Source: an uncultured Candidatus Actinomarina sp.
GTDB lineage: Bacteria > Actinomycetota > Acidimicrobiia > Actinomarinales > Actinomarinaceae
Direction: 5' to 3'
DNA: 46,365 bases
Assembly (NCBI GenBank): GCA_902576605.1
Contig: CACGVI010000007.1
Location: 1 to 46,365 of the forward strand
Position numbers and translations under genes: made by a program. A model generated the notes under the pieces. It did not search any database. It worked only from the letters and a program-made list of their open reading frames with translations, and was not told where the DNA came from. Positions 1 through 9,574 of this stretch are shown here, in pieces. How positions within the stretch are numbered: the first letter of the stretch is position 1; each line of letters opens with the position of its first letter.

Positions 1-124
1 ATAAAATTTATGTATAAAAGTTCGCGAAAAAAACTATCAAAATAATCTTGTCAAAGTATCAAAAATACAGTATTTTTATATAACTATAAGAAATGAAGTC
101 GCAAGACCGAATAGAAGATAGTAA

Positions 125-162
125 GAAAATCCCGGAAGGTCGCAAGATCAATCGGGATTTTC
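125..162 (+). terminator. Stem-loop, probable intrinsic terminator or 3' end of a structured RNA
   Basis: Perfect 10-bp inverted repeat GAAAATCCCG (125-134) / CGGGATTTTC (153-162) with nested GGTC-GCAA-GATC hairpin, followed by T-rich sequence. Confidence 0.55.
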
Positions 163-332
163 ACTTTTTATGACTTTTTTGTTAAAAATAGCAAAAAGAC
201 TCCCTGTGGCTGTAAATTTTTGTTTTATCGTCTTCAAAAGTGGCTCAAAGTACGAAAGGAAGTCTTATTTCTTATTTTAATATTCTTTAGTTATTCTTTT
301 AAAAATTACAAAAAATTCAATATAATTAAGTC

Positions 333-2702
333 ATGAAAAAGTCAATAAATATAGGCGTTATCCTATTTTTATTACTTCAGGCATGTTCTAGTTCAGAAAA
401 TACTGAAAATCAGGCAACTGTTGAGCCGATTTCAGAAGATACTCCGATTAATGAACCATCTGAGCAGAACAACCCTCCACCTCCAGGAGAAAATAACCCA
501 CCTCCACCTCCAGGAGAAAATAACCCACCTCCACCTCCAGGAGGAAACGATATTGATAGAGCTTTACAGATTCTTGAGGATGCAAATGATGACATCCTAG
601 ATTGTATAAATAGAGAACTTCCTGAAGATATATTTCAAAGAATTGTCAATGATCTTAACCCAGACAATTATGAGGCAGGAATAATTATTGCTTGTTTTGA
701 AGACCCCGGAAGTTCAAACAATATAGCCCAACCACTTCCAGATGAAAAAAATAAGAGTGAGAATCAAGGCTCAACATCACAACAAAGCGAACAACCAACG
801 GAGCCAGAAGGCTATCAAGGAAATTCCTGGTATAGCTTAACCGTTTACGAATACACCACAAGCTATAGTCCTGCAACCTCAAACAACAACACAGGATTCG
901 GTTTAGATGAGTCGGGTGATATATTACTTTCTGGCTATGGATTTAATAACTCCGGTGGTTCTACAAAACTTAATCATCCAGTTTCTATATCAGCAAACTA
1001 TGGCAAGCTCGCCGTCACAGATAGATTTAACAACAGAGTGTTAATTTGGAACTCTATACCGAGCGCAAATACTGCACCGGATTTAGTATTAGGTCAGCCT
1101 AACTTTACAAGCCATAATTCAGGTTCTGGTTTAAACAATTTAGATTTTCCCGGACAGGTGGTTATCACTCCTGACGGTAAAGTATTGATTGCAGATTCAG
1201 ATAATAATAGAGTTCTTGTGTGGACATCTTTTCCAACCACATCAGGACAACCAGCGGACTATGCATTGCCAATTACAAGCTATGTAAATTTTGGAGATTC
1301 ATGGCCATGGGGTGTTTGGTCAGATGGAACTAAAGTTATAGTTACTGCAACAGTTGCAAAATCAGTATTATTTTGGGATACATTTCCGGGACCAAGTACT
1401 TCTCCTGATGTTGTTTTGACGTCTTCTCAAGTTGGTACACCAAGATCAATTACATCTGATGGAAACTATGTAATGCTTGGGGATGAAAATGCTAATGGTC
1501 CCTGCATTGGTCAAAATGGTACAAGATCTACACATGTCTGGACTTCGTGGCCAACGTCCTCAAGGGATCCCGATGCATGTATCGATAATTGGTTAGCAAG
1601 TGCAATTTACGACTCAAAGATTTATGGTATTGCAGCAGGTGGTGAGACTCTTTACTTTTACGATGAACTCTACACAACAACAGAAGAATTAAAAGCTAAA
1701 GTTAAATTAGCTAATCCAGGTAAGGGGCATCGCTGGGCTGGAGGAGATGATGGTGGAGCAACTGTTGCTGATGGAAAATTATTTATTGCAGAGTATAACG
1801 GTAATAGAATATCGGTATTCGATAACCTCCCAAGCTCTCCAGCAGACAATCCAGACTGGGCATTGTTAGCAGACGAACCAACAGATTATCCATTATTAGA
1901 TGAATTTATTATTCAGAATCCAATTATTGATTCAAATGGAAAAATGTTGTTTGTCTCATCTGACTTTGATCGATCATTGTCTATATGGAAACAATTACCT
2001 GGTAGTTCAGCTGCAACCCCAGATATTGTTATGAGAAGGTTTGATCAAGCTCCGTGGGACATGGTTGTTGTTGGTAACGAAGTATATTTAGCAGGTGGTA
2101 ACAGTGTATTTGGCTGGAAAGATATTGAACAAACTATAAATAGTGGTAATTTTAGTTTTGATATTAACGCAAAAACAATAGGCAATGTTACTTTTCAAGG
2201 AGTTCGTGGAGTTGCATACAATGGAACTTTCTTTGCAGTTGCAGACGCTGGTTCTGATACAATTTACATTTGGGATGGTGTTCCAAACAGTTCAGACAGT
2301 CCAGTCTATTCTCTTTCAGGTCTAACAAACCTAGGCCGTATTGACATGAATGAAACTCACCTTGCAATCGGTTGTTACCCAGGAGGCTCTGGTTTCAAGG
2401 TTTTAGAACTATCAACGCTTGCCTCACCCGAATATAAAAATGTTCCCGGTCAAGACTGCCCTTCGGAAGTAAGTTTTAACAGCAAAGGGTTTTTTATCCC
2501 AGGAAAAGACAAAATTATTGGTTGGAATTCTGTTGAAGATGCTTTAGCTGGCAATGCTCCAACAATGAGTTTTGGTGGTAGAACAGATAAATCTAACATG
2601 GGAACTAAAATGGCTGCTGGAATTGGATGGGATGGATTTCATTTTTGGGTTGGGGAATATAAATTTTCTAATAGATTACTTGGCTTCGCTCCTTCAAAAT
2701 GA
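333..2702 (+). CDS. Lipoprotein with Pro-rich linker and NHL-type beta-propeller repeats
   Basis: Lipobox FLLLQAC; PPPPGENN repeats; repeated LGQPNFTS...GKVLIADSDNNRVLVW motifs. Confidence 0.8.
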   Translation: MKKSINIGVILFLLLQACSSSENTENQATVEPISEDTPINEPSEQNNPPPPGENNPPPPPGENNPPPPPGGNDIDRALQILEDANDDILDCINRELPEDIFQRIVNDLNPDNYEAGIIIACFEDPGSSNNIAQPLPDEKNKSENQGSTSQQSEQPTEPEGYQGNSWYSLTVYEYTTSYSPATSNNNTGFGLDESGDILLSGYGFNNSGGSTKLNHPVSISANYGKLAVTDRFNNRVLIWNSIPSANTAPDLVLGQPNFTSHNSGSGLNNLDFPGQVVITPDGKVLIADSDNNRVLVWTSFPTTSGQPADYALPITSYVNFGDSWPWGVWSDGTKVIVTATVAKSVLFWDTFPGPSTSPDVVLTSSQVGTPRSITSDGNYVMLGDENANGPCIGQNGTRSTHVWTSWPTSSRDPDACIDNWLASAIYDSKIYGIAAGGETLYFYDELYTTTEELKAKVKLANPGKGHRWAGGDDGGATVADGKLFIAEYNGNRISVFDNLPSSPADNPDWALLADEPTDYPLLDEFIIQNPIIDSNGKMLFVSSDFDRSLSIWKQLPGSSAATPDIVMRRFDQAPWDMVVVGNEVYLAGGNSVFGWKDIEQTINSGNFSFDINAKTIGNVTFQGVRGVAYNGTFFAVADAGSDTIYIWDGVPNSSDSPVYSLSGLTNLGRIDMNETHLAIGCYPGGSGFKVLELSTLASPEYKNVPGQDCPSEVSFNSKGFFIPGKDKIIGWNSVEDALAGNAPTMSFGGRTDKSNMGTKMAAGIGWDGFHFWVGEYKFSNRLLGFAPSK
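468..545 (+). repeat. 27-bp tandem repeat encoding NNPPPPPGE
   Basis: Units gaaaataacccacctccacctccagga at 489-515 and 516-542 plus a partial upstream copy. Confidence 0.8.
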
Positions 2703-3982
2703 TTATAAATAATTCACACACGAAAACTTTATTACTTGTACTAACTTTTTTTATCTTTTCATGTGGAGGCGATTCAGGTAATAATGCTGATGATTCTGCT
2801 CAAATAGATATTGCGGACGAAGCCCAAGACGAACCATTGTCTAATTCAAATAATGAAACTAATTCAAATAATAAAACTAAAGAAGAGAAGGATGATCAAT
2901 CTAATAAAAACAGGGCAAATATAGATGAAGTTCTCAAAGATTTTCCTCAAGGAGCACTCTCGTTTTTACCAGATAATGAAAAGGAATGTATAGCAGAAAT
3001 TTCAAGTACAGAATCTCTTAAGAGTATGGAAAAAAGCTTAATGGAGGAAGGAGCAATTCTTCAAGAGCATATGGATTATTTCACATCATGTAATCTTCCT
3101 GGACCACCTGGAATAGGAATAAAAGAAGAAAATTCTTCTAATGATACTGAAAGTGTCCAAGACACTTACTATGCCACTTCCTTTGCAAGCGTTGAAAACA
3201 TAAGATCTTTGGACGAAGATGGCGTCAGTCCTCATTTAGAAAAAGTTGATGACAAGACTCTCAGATTATTTTACAGCAGCATTGAGGTAAAAGGGATAGC
3301 AGTATCATTATGTGATTATGAGCTTAAGTGTGAACTACAAGGAGCTCTTCAGAGGATGTCAGACCTAACAATAATCGAGACACTAGACGGAGTGAGAAGA
3401 GGCTACTATGTTTCATTAAATCCTCAAACCCAACAGAAAGATATTTTTACTGCTGTTTTTTCAGAAGATGGATTGAGTTATAGCAATGAAACACCGCTTG
3501 GGTTTCCTGTAGATCAGAACGAAATTGCCTGGGGAGTACCAGATGCTGTATTAATGCCAAATGGTTTAGTAAGAGTTTACTGGGTGTATACAGAAGACAA
3601 GACTTCTGATGAAAAACTTGTAAGTGCAACATCTAAAACTACCAAGGGTGTTGAGTTTGTTATGGATCCTGGGTATAGGTTAGAAAATGGCTATGTAGAT
3701 TTTGAAGTAATAAGAGCTGTTGAGGGAGACTGGAAAGCTCTAATGTCATACACTCCTCACTATATGCCCGAAATACCTCAGAGTTTATTTTATGCAACAT
3801 CTAAAGACGGGTTAAAGTGGGATTTAATCGAGGAAAGAATAACCCCTAAAGGGTTTTCTTACTTCGACCCTACAGCTATTCAAATTGATGACAAAAACTT
3901 TTTAGTCGTAGGTTCAGCTGCTCCTAATACCTTAGGAGATAGAGAACATATATTGTTTACCGCTGAGTTAGTACTGCCATGA
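2699..3982 (+). CDS. Lipoprotein, beta-propeller (glycosidase-like fold) paralog 1
   Basis: Lipobox FIFSCGG; ATGA overlap with upstream gene; extensive similarity to next ORF. Confidence 0.7.
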   Translation: MIINNSHTKTLLLVLTFFIFSCGGDSGNNADDSAQIDIADEAQDEPLSNSNNETNSNNKTKEEKDDQSNKNRANIDEVLKDFPQGALSFLPDNEKECIAEISSTESLKSMEKSLMEEGAILQEHMDYFTSCNLPGPPGIGIKEENSSNDTESVQDTYYATSFASVENIRSLDEDGVSPHLEKVDDKTLRLFYSSIEVKGIAVSLCDYELKCELQGALQRMSDLTIIETLDGVRRGYYVSLNPQTQQKDIFTAVFSEDGLSYSNETPLGFPVDQNEIAWGVPDAVLMPNGLVRVYWVYTEDKTSDEKLVSATSKTTKGVEFVMDPGYRLENGYVDFEVIRAVEGDWKALMSYTPHYMPEIPQSLFYATSKDGLKWDLIEERITPKGFSYFDPTAIQIDDKNFLVVGSAAPNTLGDREHILFTAELVLP

Positions 3983-4986
3983 AAGAAAAAAAGTTTTTTT
4001 TAATTTTTTTAATATTAACCTTTGGCATGTGTGGTAGTAGCTCCACTATAGAATTAAATGAACCTGTAGAAGAAGATATAGAAACTGATTTGAACAATTT
4101 AGATGCAACTGAAAAAGCGGAAGAAACCGTTCAAACTGACACAAATGATAAATCTGATTCAGTAAGTAAGGAAAGTCCAGTTATAACGATTGAAAACATA
4201 AAACCTATAGATCATTACGGTACAAGTTCGCATATAGAAATAGTAGATGAATCTACTTTAAGACTTTTTTACAATGATTTTGGCGGTGTTGTGGTTTTTC
4301 TTTGTAGTTATGATTTTGTTTGCGAAACACAGGGAACCATTCGATTTATTACAGACCTTACTTTAATTGAAACTCTAGATGGTGAAAGAAGGGGTTATTT
4401 TGTGGAAATGAACCCAAATACAATGGAAAGTGGTATTTATACTGCAATTTTTTCTGAAGATGGACTCTCATATACAGAGAAAACACCTTTAGGCATTACA
4501 GCTAAAGAAGATGAAGTAGCTTGGGGTGTTCCTGATTCAGTAGTTATGCCAAATGGTTTGGTAAGAATTTATTGGGTATATACAGAGGATAATTTCTCAC
4601 CTGAGAAAATTGCAAGTGCAACGTCAAAAACAACAAAAGGGATTGAGTTTACACTTGACCCGGGATACAGGATTGATGATGGCTATGTAGACTTCGAAGT
4701 TTTAAAAGCGGAAGAAGGAGACTGGAGAGCTGTAATGTCATACACACCACACTACCTTCCCGACATACCCCAAAGTATATTTTACGCAACCTCAAGAGAC
4801 GGCTTAGATTGGGAATTTAATAAAAAGAGAATAACTGAAAAAGATTTTAGTTATTTAGATCCAACAGGAGTACCACTTGACAACGGAACATATTTACTGG
4901 TTATGAGTGGGGCAACAAATCAAATGGCTGATCCAATGAAAAATCCTAATTATCAATTATTTACAGCACAATTAATTCTTCCATAG
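3979..4986 (+). CDS. Lipoprotein, beta-propeller (glycosidase-like fold) paralog 2
   Basis: Lipobox-like LTFGMCG; shares VMPNGLVR.YWVYTED...SATSKTTKG.EF...DPGYR with previous ORF; ATGA overlap. Confidence 0.7.
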   Translation: MKEKKFFLIFLILTFGMCGSSSTIELNEPVEEDIETDLNNLDATEKAEETVQTDTNDKSDSVSKESPVITIENIKPIDHYGTSSHIEIVDESTLRLFYNDFGGVVVFLCSYDFVCETQGTIRFITDLTLIETLDGERRGYFVEMNPNTMESGIYTAIFSEDGLSYTEKTPLGITAKEDEVAWGVPDSVVMPNGLVRIYWVYTEDNFSPEKIASATSKTTKGIEFTLDPGYRIDDGYVDFEVLKAEEGDWRAVMSYTPHYLPDIPQSIFYATSRDGLDWEFNKKRITEKDFSYLDPTGVPLDNGTYLLVMSGATNQMADPMKNPNYQLFTAQLILP

Positions 4987-5030
4987 AACATATCAAAATA
5001 AATAATCATTTTATCATTTATAATTAACCC

Positions 5031-5798
5031 ATGAATATTGGCGCACATATACCCTCGAAAAACGCAGTAGAGGAAATAAAATTAAGAAAGGGAGATACTT
5101 TTCAAATATTTATTTCTAGTCCTCAAATGTGGAAAAGCCCAAAACCCCGTGAAGATGTTGATGTTTTACAAGGGTATGATGGCCCAATTTATGTTCATGC
5201 ACCATATTTAATTAATGTTGCAACGCCAAACAATAAAGTTAGACATCCAAGTAGAAAATTACTTAAAGATACATGCAAAGTTGCCGCAAGTTTTGGTGCT
5301 AAAGGAGTTATCGTCCATGGTGGGTCAGTTGGCGAAGGTGGTGATATTGGTGTTGGCTATGACAATTGGAGAAAAGCTATAGAACATGTAGAAGATACAG
5401 GAATGAGGGTGTTAGTGGAAAATACTGCTGGTGGAAAAAACTCAGTTGCTAGATATATGGATTCTATTGAGAGACTCTGGGAAGTTATTGGCCATTTAAA
5501 TGTTGGACTTTGTTTAGATACTTGTCACACCTGGGCCGGAGGCATTCCAACAGAGAAAGCAGTCAAGGGATTTAAAAAGCTTGTTAAAAAAATTGATCTT
5601 GTACATTTTAATGATTCTAAAGATGGTTTTGAGAGCTCAAGAGATCGTCATGAGAATTTAGGTAAAGGGCAGATTCCTAAATCTGAACTTGAATATGTTA
5701 TTAAAAATTGCAAAACTGATATTGTTGTTGAAACACCTGGAGGACTTGAAGCGCAAAAGAAAGATATAGCGTGGATTAAACGTCGTTTAAAGAAATGA
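5031..5798 (+). CDS. nfo: Endonuclease IV (AP endonuclease)
   Basis: MNIGAHIP..., VHGGS, VLVENTAGG, GLCLDTCHTWAGG, DLVHFNDSK, RHENLGKG motifs. Confidence 0.93.
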   Translation: MNIGAHIPSKNAVEEIKLRKGDTFQIFISSPQMWKSPKPREDVDVLQGYDGPIYVHAPYLINVATPNNKVRHPSRKLLKDTCKVAASFGAKGVIVHGGSVGEGGDIGVGYDNWRKAIEHVEDTGMRVLVENTAGGKNSVARYMDSIERLWEVIGHLNVGLCLDTCHTWAGGIPTEKAVKGFKKLVKKIDLVHFNDSKDGFESSRDRHENLGKGQIPKSELEYVIKNCKTDIVVETPGGLEAQKKDIAWIKRRLKK

Positions 5799-7063
5799 AT
5801 TATTTACCATCTAACCTTGAATTTAGCGATGGAGTCGCTTTTATCAGAGAGACTTCACTTCTTGATGTTGCCAAAAAGTACGGCACTCCCCTGTACGTCT
5901 ATGACTGGGAAAATTTGCGAGATAATATTGATTACTTTACTAATGCATTTGGTGAAGAAACATATTTTCGATATGCAGCAAAAGCTTTTATTTGCAAAGC
6001 CTTAGTCAAAGAACTAGATGACAAAGGTTGGGGAGTAGATGTAGTTTCAGGTGGAGAAATGGCAACAGTCCAAGCTGTCACTGGAACATTAGAAAACTCT
6101 TTATTTAATGGAACTTTTAAGCATAAAGAGGAGATCGAGTTCTTTATGCAACATAACGGAGGCCATATCTCCGTAGATAATCGTTACGAGATTCCAATGT
6201 TAGAAGAGGTTGCCGCAAAATTAGATAGAAAACAACCAGTCATTATGCGCATAAATTTAGATGTTGGAGCAGAGACCCATCCAATGGTGTTGACTTCAGG
6301 ATACGACCAACAGTTTGGTATCTCTATTGGCTTTGCTGAAGAGGCATTGCAGCAAATCTATAACTCAAAACATTTACTGTTTTCTGGGGTCCATGTACAT
6401 ATTGGAAGTCAGATTAAAGATCCAGATCGGTACAAAAAAGCAATGAGCGAGTGTGCAGATTTTCTTAATGCTCATCCAGCAAGTGTGGAGAGAGAGATAG
6501 TCTTTGATGCTGGTGGTGGATTCTTTTCACCTTACGCAGGTGATGAAGTAGATCATGAATTAAAAGTCTATGCTGATGCCATTCATGAAGGCATTAAAGA
6601 ACACTGGAATGGATCTTATAAAGTCATGATTGAACCTGGAAGAGCATTGGTAAATAATCCAGGAGTTATTTTATATACCGCTGGTGCCATTAAAGATGAT
6701 CGAGGTGAAAAACCATATATTTTGGTTGATGGTGGCATGTCTGATAACCCAAGACCTGCACTCTATGGAAGTGAACACAAGCTTTTTAACATCTCTGGTG
6801 GAAAAGCTGGAGAAGATGTAGTGCATGCAGTTTCTGGTAGACACTGTGAAAGTGGAGATTTATTAGTAAAAGATGCCATGTTGCCTAGCGATACTGTATC
6901 TGGAGATATATTAATGTCCACTTCTACTGGTGCGTATACCTTTGCTATGGCAAGTAACTATAACCGAGTACCTAAATCTGGAGTTGTTGCAGTTACAAGT
7001 GCTGGGGTAGTTGAGTTAGTAAATAGACAAAGCTTTCAAGATACGTTTATCAATGATTTATAA
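5795..7063 (+). CDS. lysA: Diaminopimelate decarboxylase
   Basis: YAAKAF PLP-Lys motif, HVHIGSQI, DAGGGF, EPGRALV, GRHCESGDLL; overlaps nfo. Confidence 0.92.
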   Translation: MNYLPSNLEFSDGVAFIRETSLLDVAKKYGTPLYVYDWENLRDNIDYFTNAFGEETYFRYAAKAFICKALVKELDDKGWGVDVVSGGEMATVQAVTGTLENSLFNGTFKHKEEIEFFMQHNGGHISVDNRYEIPMLEEVAAKLDRKQPVIMRINLDVGAETHPMVLTSGYDQQFGISIGFAEEALQQIYNSKHLLFSGVHVHIGSQIKDPDRYKKAMSECADFLNAHPASVEREIVFDAGGGFFSPYAGDEVDHELKVYADAIHEGIKEHWNGSYKVMIEPGRALVNNPGVILYTAGAIKDDRGEKPYILVDGGMSDNPRPALYGSEHKLFNISGGKAGEDVVHAVSGRHCESGDLLVKDAMLPSDTVSGDILMSTSTGAYTFAMASNYNRVPKSGVVAVTSAGVVELVNRQSFQDTFINDL

Positions 7064-7065
7064 CT

Positions 7066-7136
7066 GAGCGCTTTCCTTACAAGGAAGAAGTCACAGGTTC
7101 AAATCCTGTAGTGCCCACAAGGGTTTTTCAGAAATC
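7066..7136 (+). pseudogene. 3' fragment of tRNA-Val(TAC), att-like repeat copy 1
   Basis: Anticodon arm CTTTC-CTTACAA-GGAAG, T-arm ACAGG-TTCAAAT-CCTGT, acceptor 3' strand AGTGCCCA; no recognisable acceptor 5' strand or D-arm upstream. Confidence 0.8.
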
Positions 7137-7140
7137 TACC
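7071..7140 (+). repeat. 70-bp direct repeat copy 1 (partner 9375-9444)
   Basis: 67/70 identical by eye, offset 2304 bp. Confidence 0.9.
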
Positions 7141-7225
7141 CTACAAAAAACTAATCTGACCCACATTTGACCCACTTTAATTAAAAAATAGTTACAACTC
7201 TATTGAGGAGTTATAGAATAAATAT

Positions 7226-9226
7226 ATGTCAAGTGCTGATGAACTAAATAAGTGGAAAAAACTACTTGATGAAGGCACTATTTCAGAAGATGAATTTAAC
7301 AAACAAAAAGAAAATATACTATCTGGGCAATCCATAAAACCAGTAAACAACAATATTTTTTATTTTTTAATAGGAAGTATTGTATTAATCAGCTTATTTA
7401 TCATCTTTCAAAATGAAGATACACAAAGTGTCACTGTTGAAACACCAGAAATTACTGAAGCCATAGAAGAACCACTAGAAGAACTTTCAGCTGATTCATC
7501 TCTTGTAGTTGATTCTATTGAAGAAATTTCAATGGCTACGGTTTTAGTTGAAGCAGAAGGAACTTTTACTACTTTTGACGAAGAGTTCAATATAGTTGAC
7601 GTTGAAGTAGGAGGATGGGGTTCGGGGTTTCTCATAAGTTCAAATGGATATATAGTTACGAACAATCACGTAGTGGCAGGTGCTTCAATTGTTAAAGTGT
7701 ATTTTGCAGAAGATGATAAGTCAATAAATGCTGAAGTAGTAGCTCAGTCAGAATGTTCAGATCTAGCTTTATTAAAAATCGATAGAGATGAAATGTTATA
7801 TTTTGATTGGGCTAAAGGAACACCTAATGTTGGTGATGAAATTTATGCAGCAGGCTATCCATTAGGGAACCCAGAATTTACTCTGCTTGATGGAATTGTT
7901 ACAAAAAAGGAAGCTGATGGAGACACACCTTGGTCTTCAATTGAGAGTACATTTGAACATAACGCCGAAATTAAAACTGGTAACTCAGGTGGGCCTGTTG
8001 TTGGAAAATCAGATTTTAAAGTTTATGGCGTTAATTATGCAACAGATTCTGCGAACCAAGAGTTTGCAATAAATAATGATATCGCCTCAAGAATTATTAA
8101 TTCTATGATTGCTGGTAAAAACAACTCTGGATATGGAATAAATGGCGAACAAATCGAAGGAATAGGATTACTTCTTAGTTCAGTAAATTTAGGAAGTCCT
8201 TTAGATAAAGCAGGAGTTTTGGGTGGCGATGTAATAGTCACTCTTGATGGGATTGATCTTACGGTTGAACCAACCTTAAAAACTTATTGTGATATATTAG
8301 CAACTAAAACAAGTGTTGGACAAGTTTCAATTGAGATAGTTAGACTTCAAGATTTAAATATATATTCTGGAGTTTTGAACTCAGGAACAGAAATTACATC
8401 TACAAGTTTATCAGCAGTAGATCCAGGTCCAACAGTTGGAAATACAAATACCACACAAGCGCCAAACACTACTACTCAAGCTACTACAACTACTACTACA
8501 ACAACAACTACTACTGTTTATGTAGATAATGTTGCTCCTTCATTTAATAAAAGTTTGTCTGGTAACAATATTAATCAAACAACAATTACTTTAAGTTGGT
8601 CAGCTAATGACAATGTTGGTATTGATTATTATGTTTTGAGAGAGGGTTCTTATGAAATTTACAGAGGTCAAAATACTTCAAAAACAGTAGAAGGACTAAA
8701 TAGTGGTTCTTATTACACATTTTCAGTAGATGCATATGACACAAGTGGTAATAAAACAACATCATCATTTAGCTTTTATACTTTAGCAACTACTACTACC
8801 ACAACCACAACCACAACTACAACTACAACTACAACAATTCCTATATTCGATCCTTATTTTATACCGGCTGATGGGGGTAATGATGGTGGTCCAACTTTTA
8901 ATTATTGTGATGAAAATTACAACGTATCTTGGTTCATTGGAATGGATAATTCTGCCTCGACCATTGATGCGTATTTTAAAATTGATTATAGATCGCAATA
9001 TCCTACCTACAGTAATTGGATTATTCTTGCAGATAATGTTTTGGTACCAGCAGGACAAATTAGGTACGTAAACTCTCCAGTATTTAGTAATATTTGGTAC
9101 CCCAATGAAAATGAAGTTGACACCCAGATGTGGAATGTAAGAATTTATTGGAGTCAAACACCATCAAATTATTCAGAACCAAGAGGTGCTTATATGAGAC
9201 ACGCTAACTGTAGACCGTGGGGATAA
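7226..9226 (+). CDS. Trypsin-like/HtrA-type serine protease: SHOCT-like N-terminus, TM, protease, PDZ, Thr-rich linkers, FN3 domain, unknown C-terminal domain
   Basis: LLDEGTISEDEFNKQKENIL; triad motifs VTNNHVV, SDLALLKID, GNSGGPVV; PDZ GSPLDKAGVLGGDVIVTLDG; FN3-like LSWSANDNVGIDYYVL; two poly-Thr linkers. Confidence 0.88.
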   Translation: MSSADELNKWKKLLDEGTISEDEFNKQKENILSGQSIKPVNNNIFYFLIGSIVLISLFIIFQNEDTQSVTVETPEITEAIEEPLEELSADSSLVVDSIEEISMATVLVEAEGTFTTFDEEFNIVDVEVGGWGSGFLISSNGYIVTNNHVVAGASIVKVYFAEDDKSINAEVVAQSECSDLALLKIDRDEMLYFDWAKGTPNVGDEIYAAGYPLGNPEFTLLDGIVTKKEADGDTPWSSIESTFEHNAEIKTGNSGGPVVGKSDFKVYGVNYATDSANQEFAINNDIASRIINSMIAGKNNSGYGINGEQIEGIGLLLSSVNLGSPLDKAGVLGGDVIVTLDGIDLTVEPTLKTYCDILATKTSVGQVSIEIVRLQDLNIYSGVLNSGTEITSTSLSAVDPGPTVGNTNTTQAPNTTTQATTTTTTTTTTTVYVDNVAPSFNKSLSGNNINQTTITLSWSANDNVGIDYYVLREGSYEIYRGQNTSKTVEGLNSGSYYTFSVDAYDTSGNKTTSSFSFYTLATTTTTTTTTTTTTTTTIPIFDPYFIPADGGNDGGPTFNYCDENYNVSWFIGMDNSASTIDAYFKIDYRSQYPTYSNWIILADNVLVPAGQIRYVNSPVFSNIWYPNENEVDTQMWNVRIYWSQTPSNYSEPRGAYMRHANCRPWG

Positions 9227-9279
9227 GTTTACAACAAGCGACCCACAATTGACCCACATTTGAGTCAAAAATGAGAGGT

Positions 9280-9301
9280 ACAGTCTGAAATCCTGTAGTG
9301 C
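9280..9301 (+). pseudogene. Short T-arm/acceptor remnant resembling the flanking tRNA-Val fragments
   Basis: acag.ct.aaatcctgtagtgc: 19/22 match, including an exact 14-nt AAATCCTGTAGTGC block. Confidence 0.5.
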
Positions 9302-9374
9302 TTCCTGATACAAGACTTATATTTATTGATGTTTTAATGTGATACTTTCTGATATCCTCTAGTATTTAATCGTT

Positions 9375-9444
9375 CTTCCCTTACAAGGAAGAAGTCACAG
9401 GTTCAAATCCTGTAGCGCCCACAAGGGTTTTTCAGAAATCAACC
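9375..9444 (+). pseudogene. 3' fragment of tRNA-Val(TAC), att-like direct repeat copy 2
   Basis: CTTCC-CTTACAA-GGAAG anticodon arm, ACAGG-TTCAAAT-CCTGT T-arm, AGCGCCCA acceptor strand; no 5' half upstream. Confidence 0.85.
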
Positions 9445-9574
9445 TGTTAAAAATACTAAAAACCCCACAAAAACACGAAATAAATTAATAAGAATATATG
9501 ATATGCCCATTTGCTGACTAAAAAGTTGCTTTGACACTGCCAAAACTCCCAAAAGTCGACAAAGTTAGTTAAAT

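Noticed and set aside
410-595. Antisense Gly-rich ORF (PGGGGGLFSPGGGGG)
   Set aside because: Complement of the Pro-rich tandem repeat in the lipoprotein gene.
7066-7136. Functional tRNA-Val gene
   Set aside because: Acceptor 5' strand and D-arm are not recognisable upstream; only the 3' half is present. The same holds for 9375-9444.
8783-9157. Antisense ORF with SCSCSCGCGCG tail
   Set aside because: Mirror of the Thr-codon repeats and sense protease gene; no RBS or independent support.
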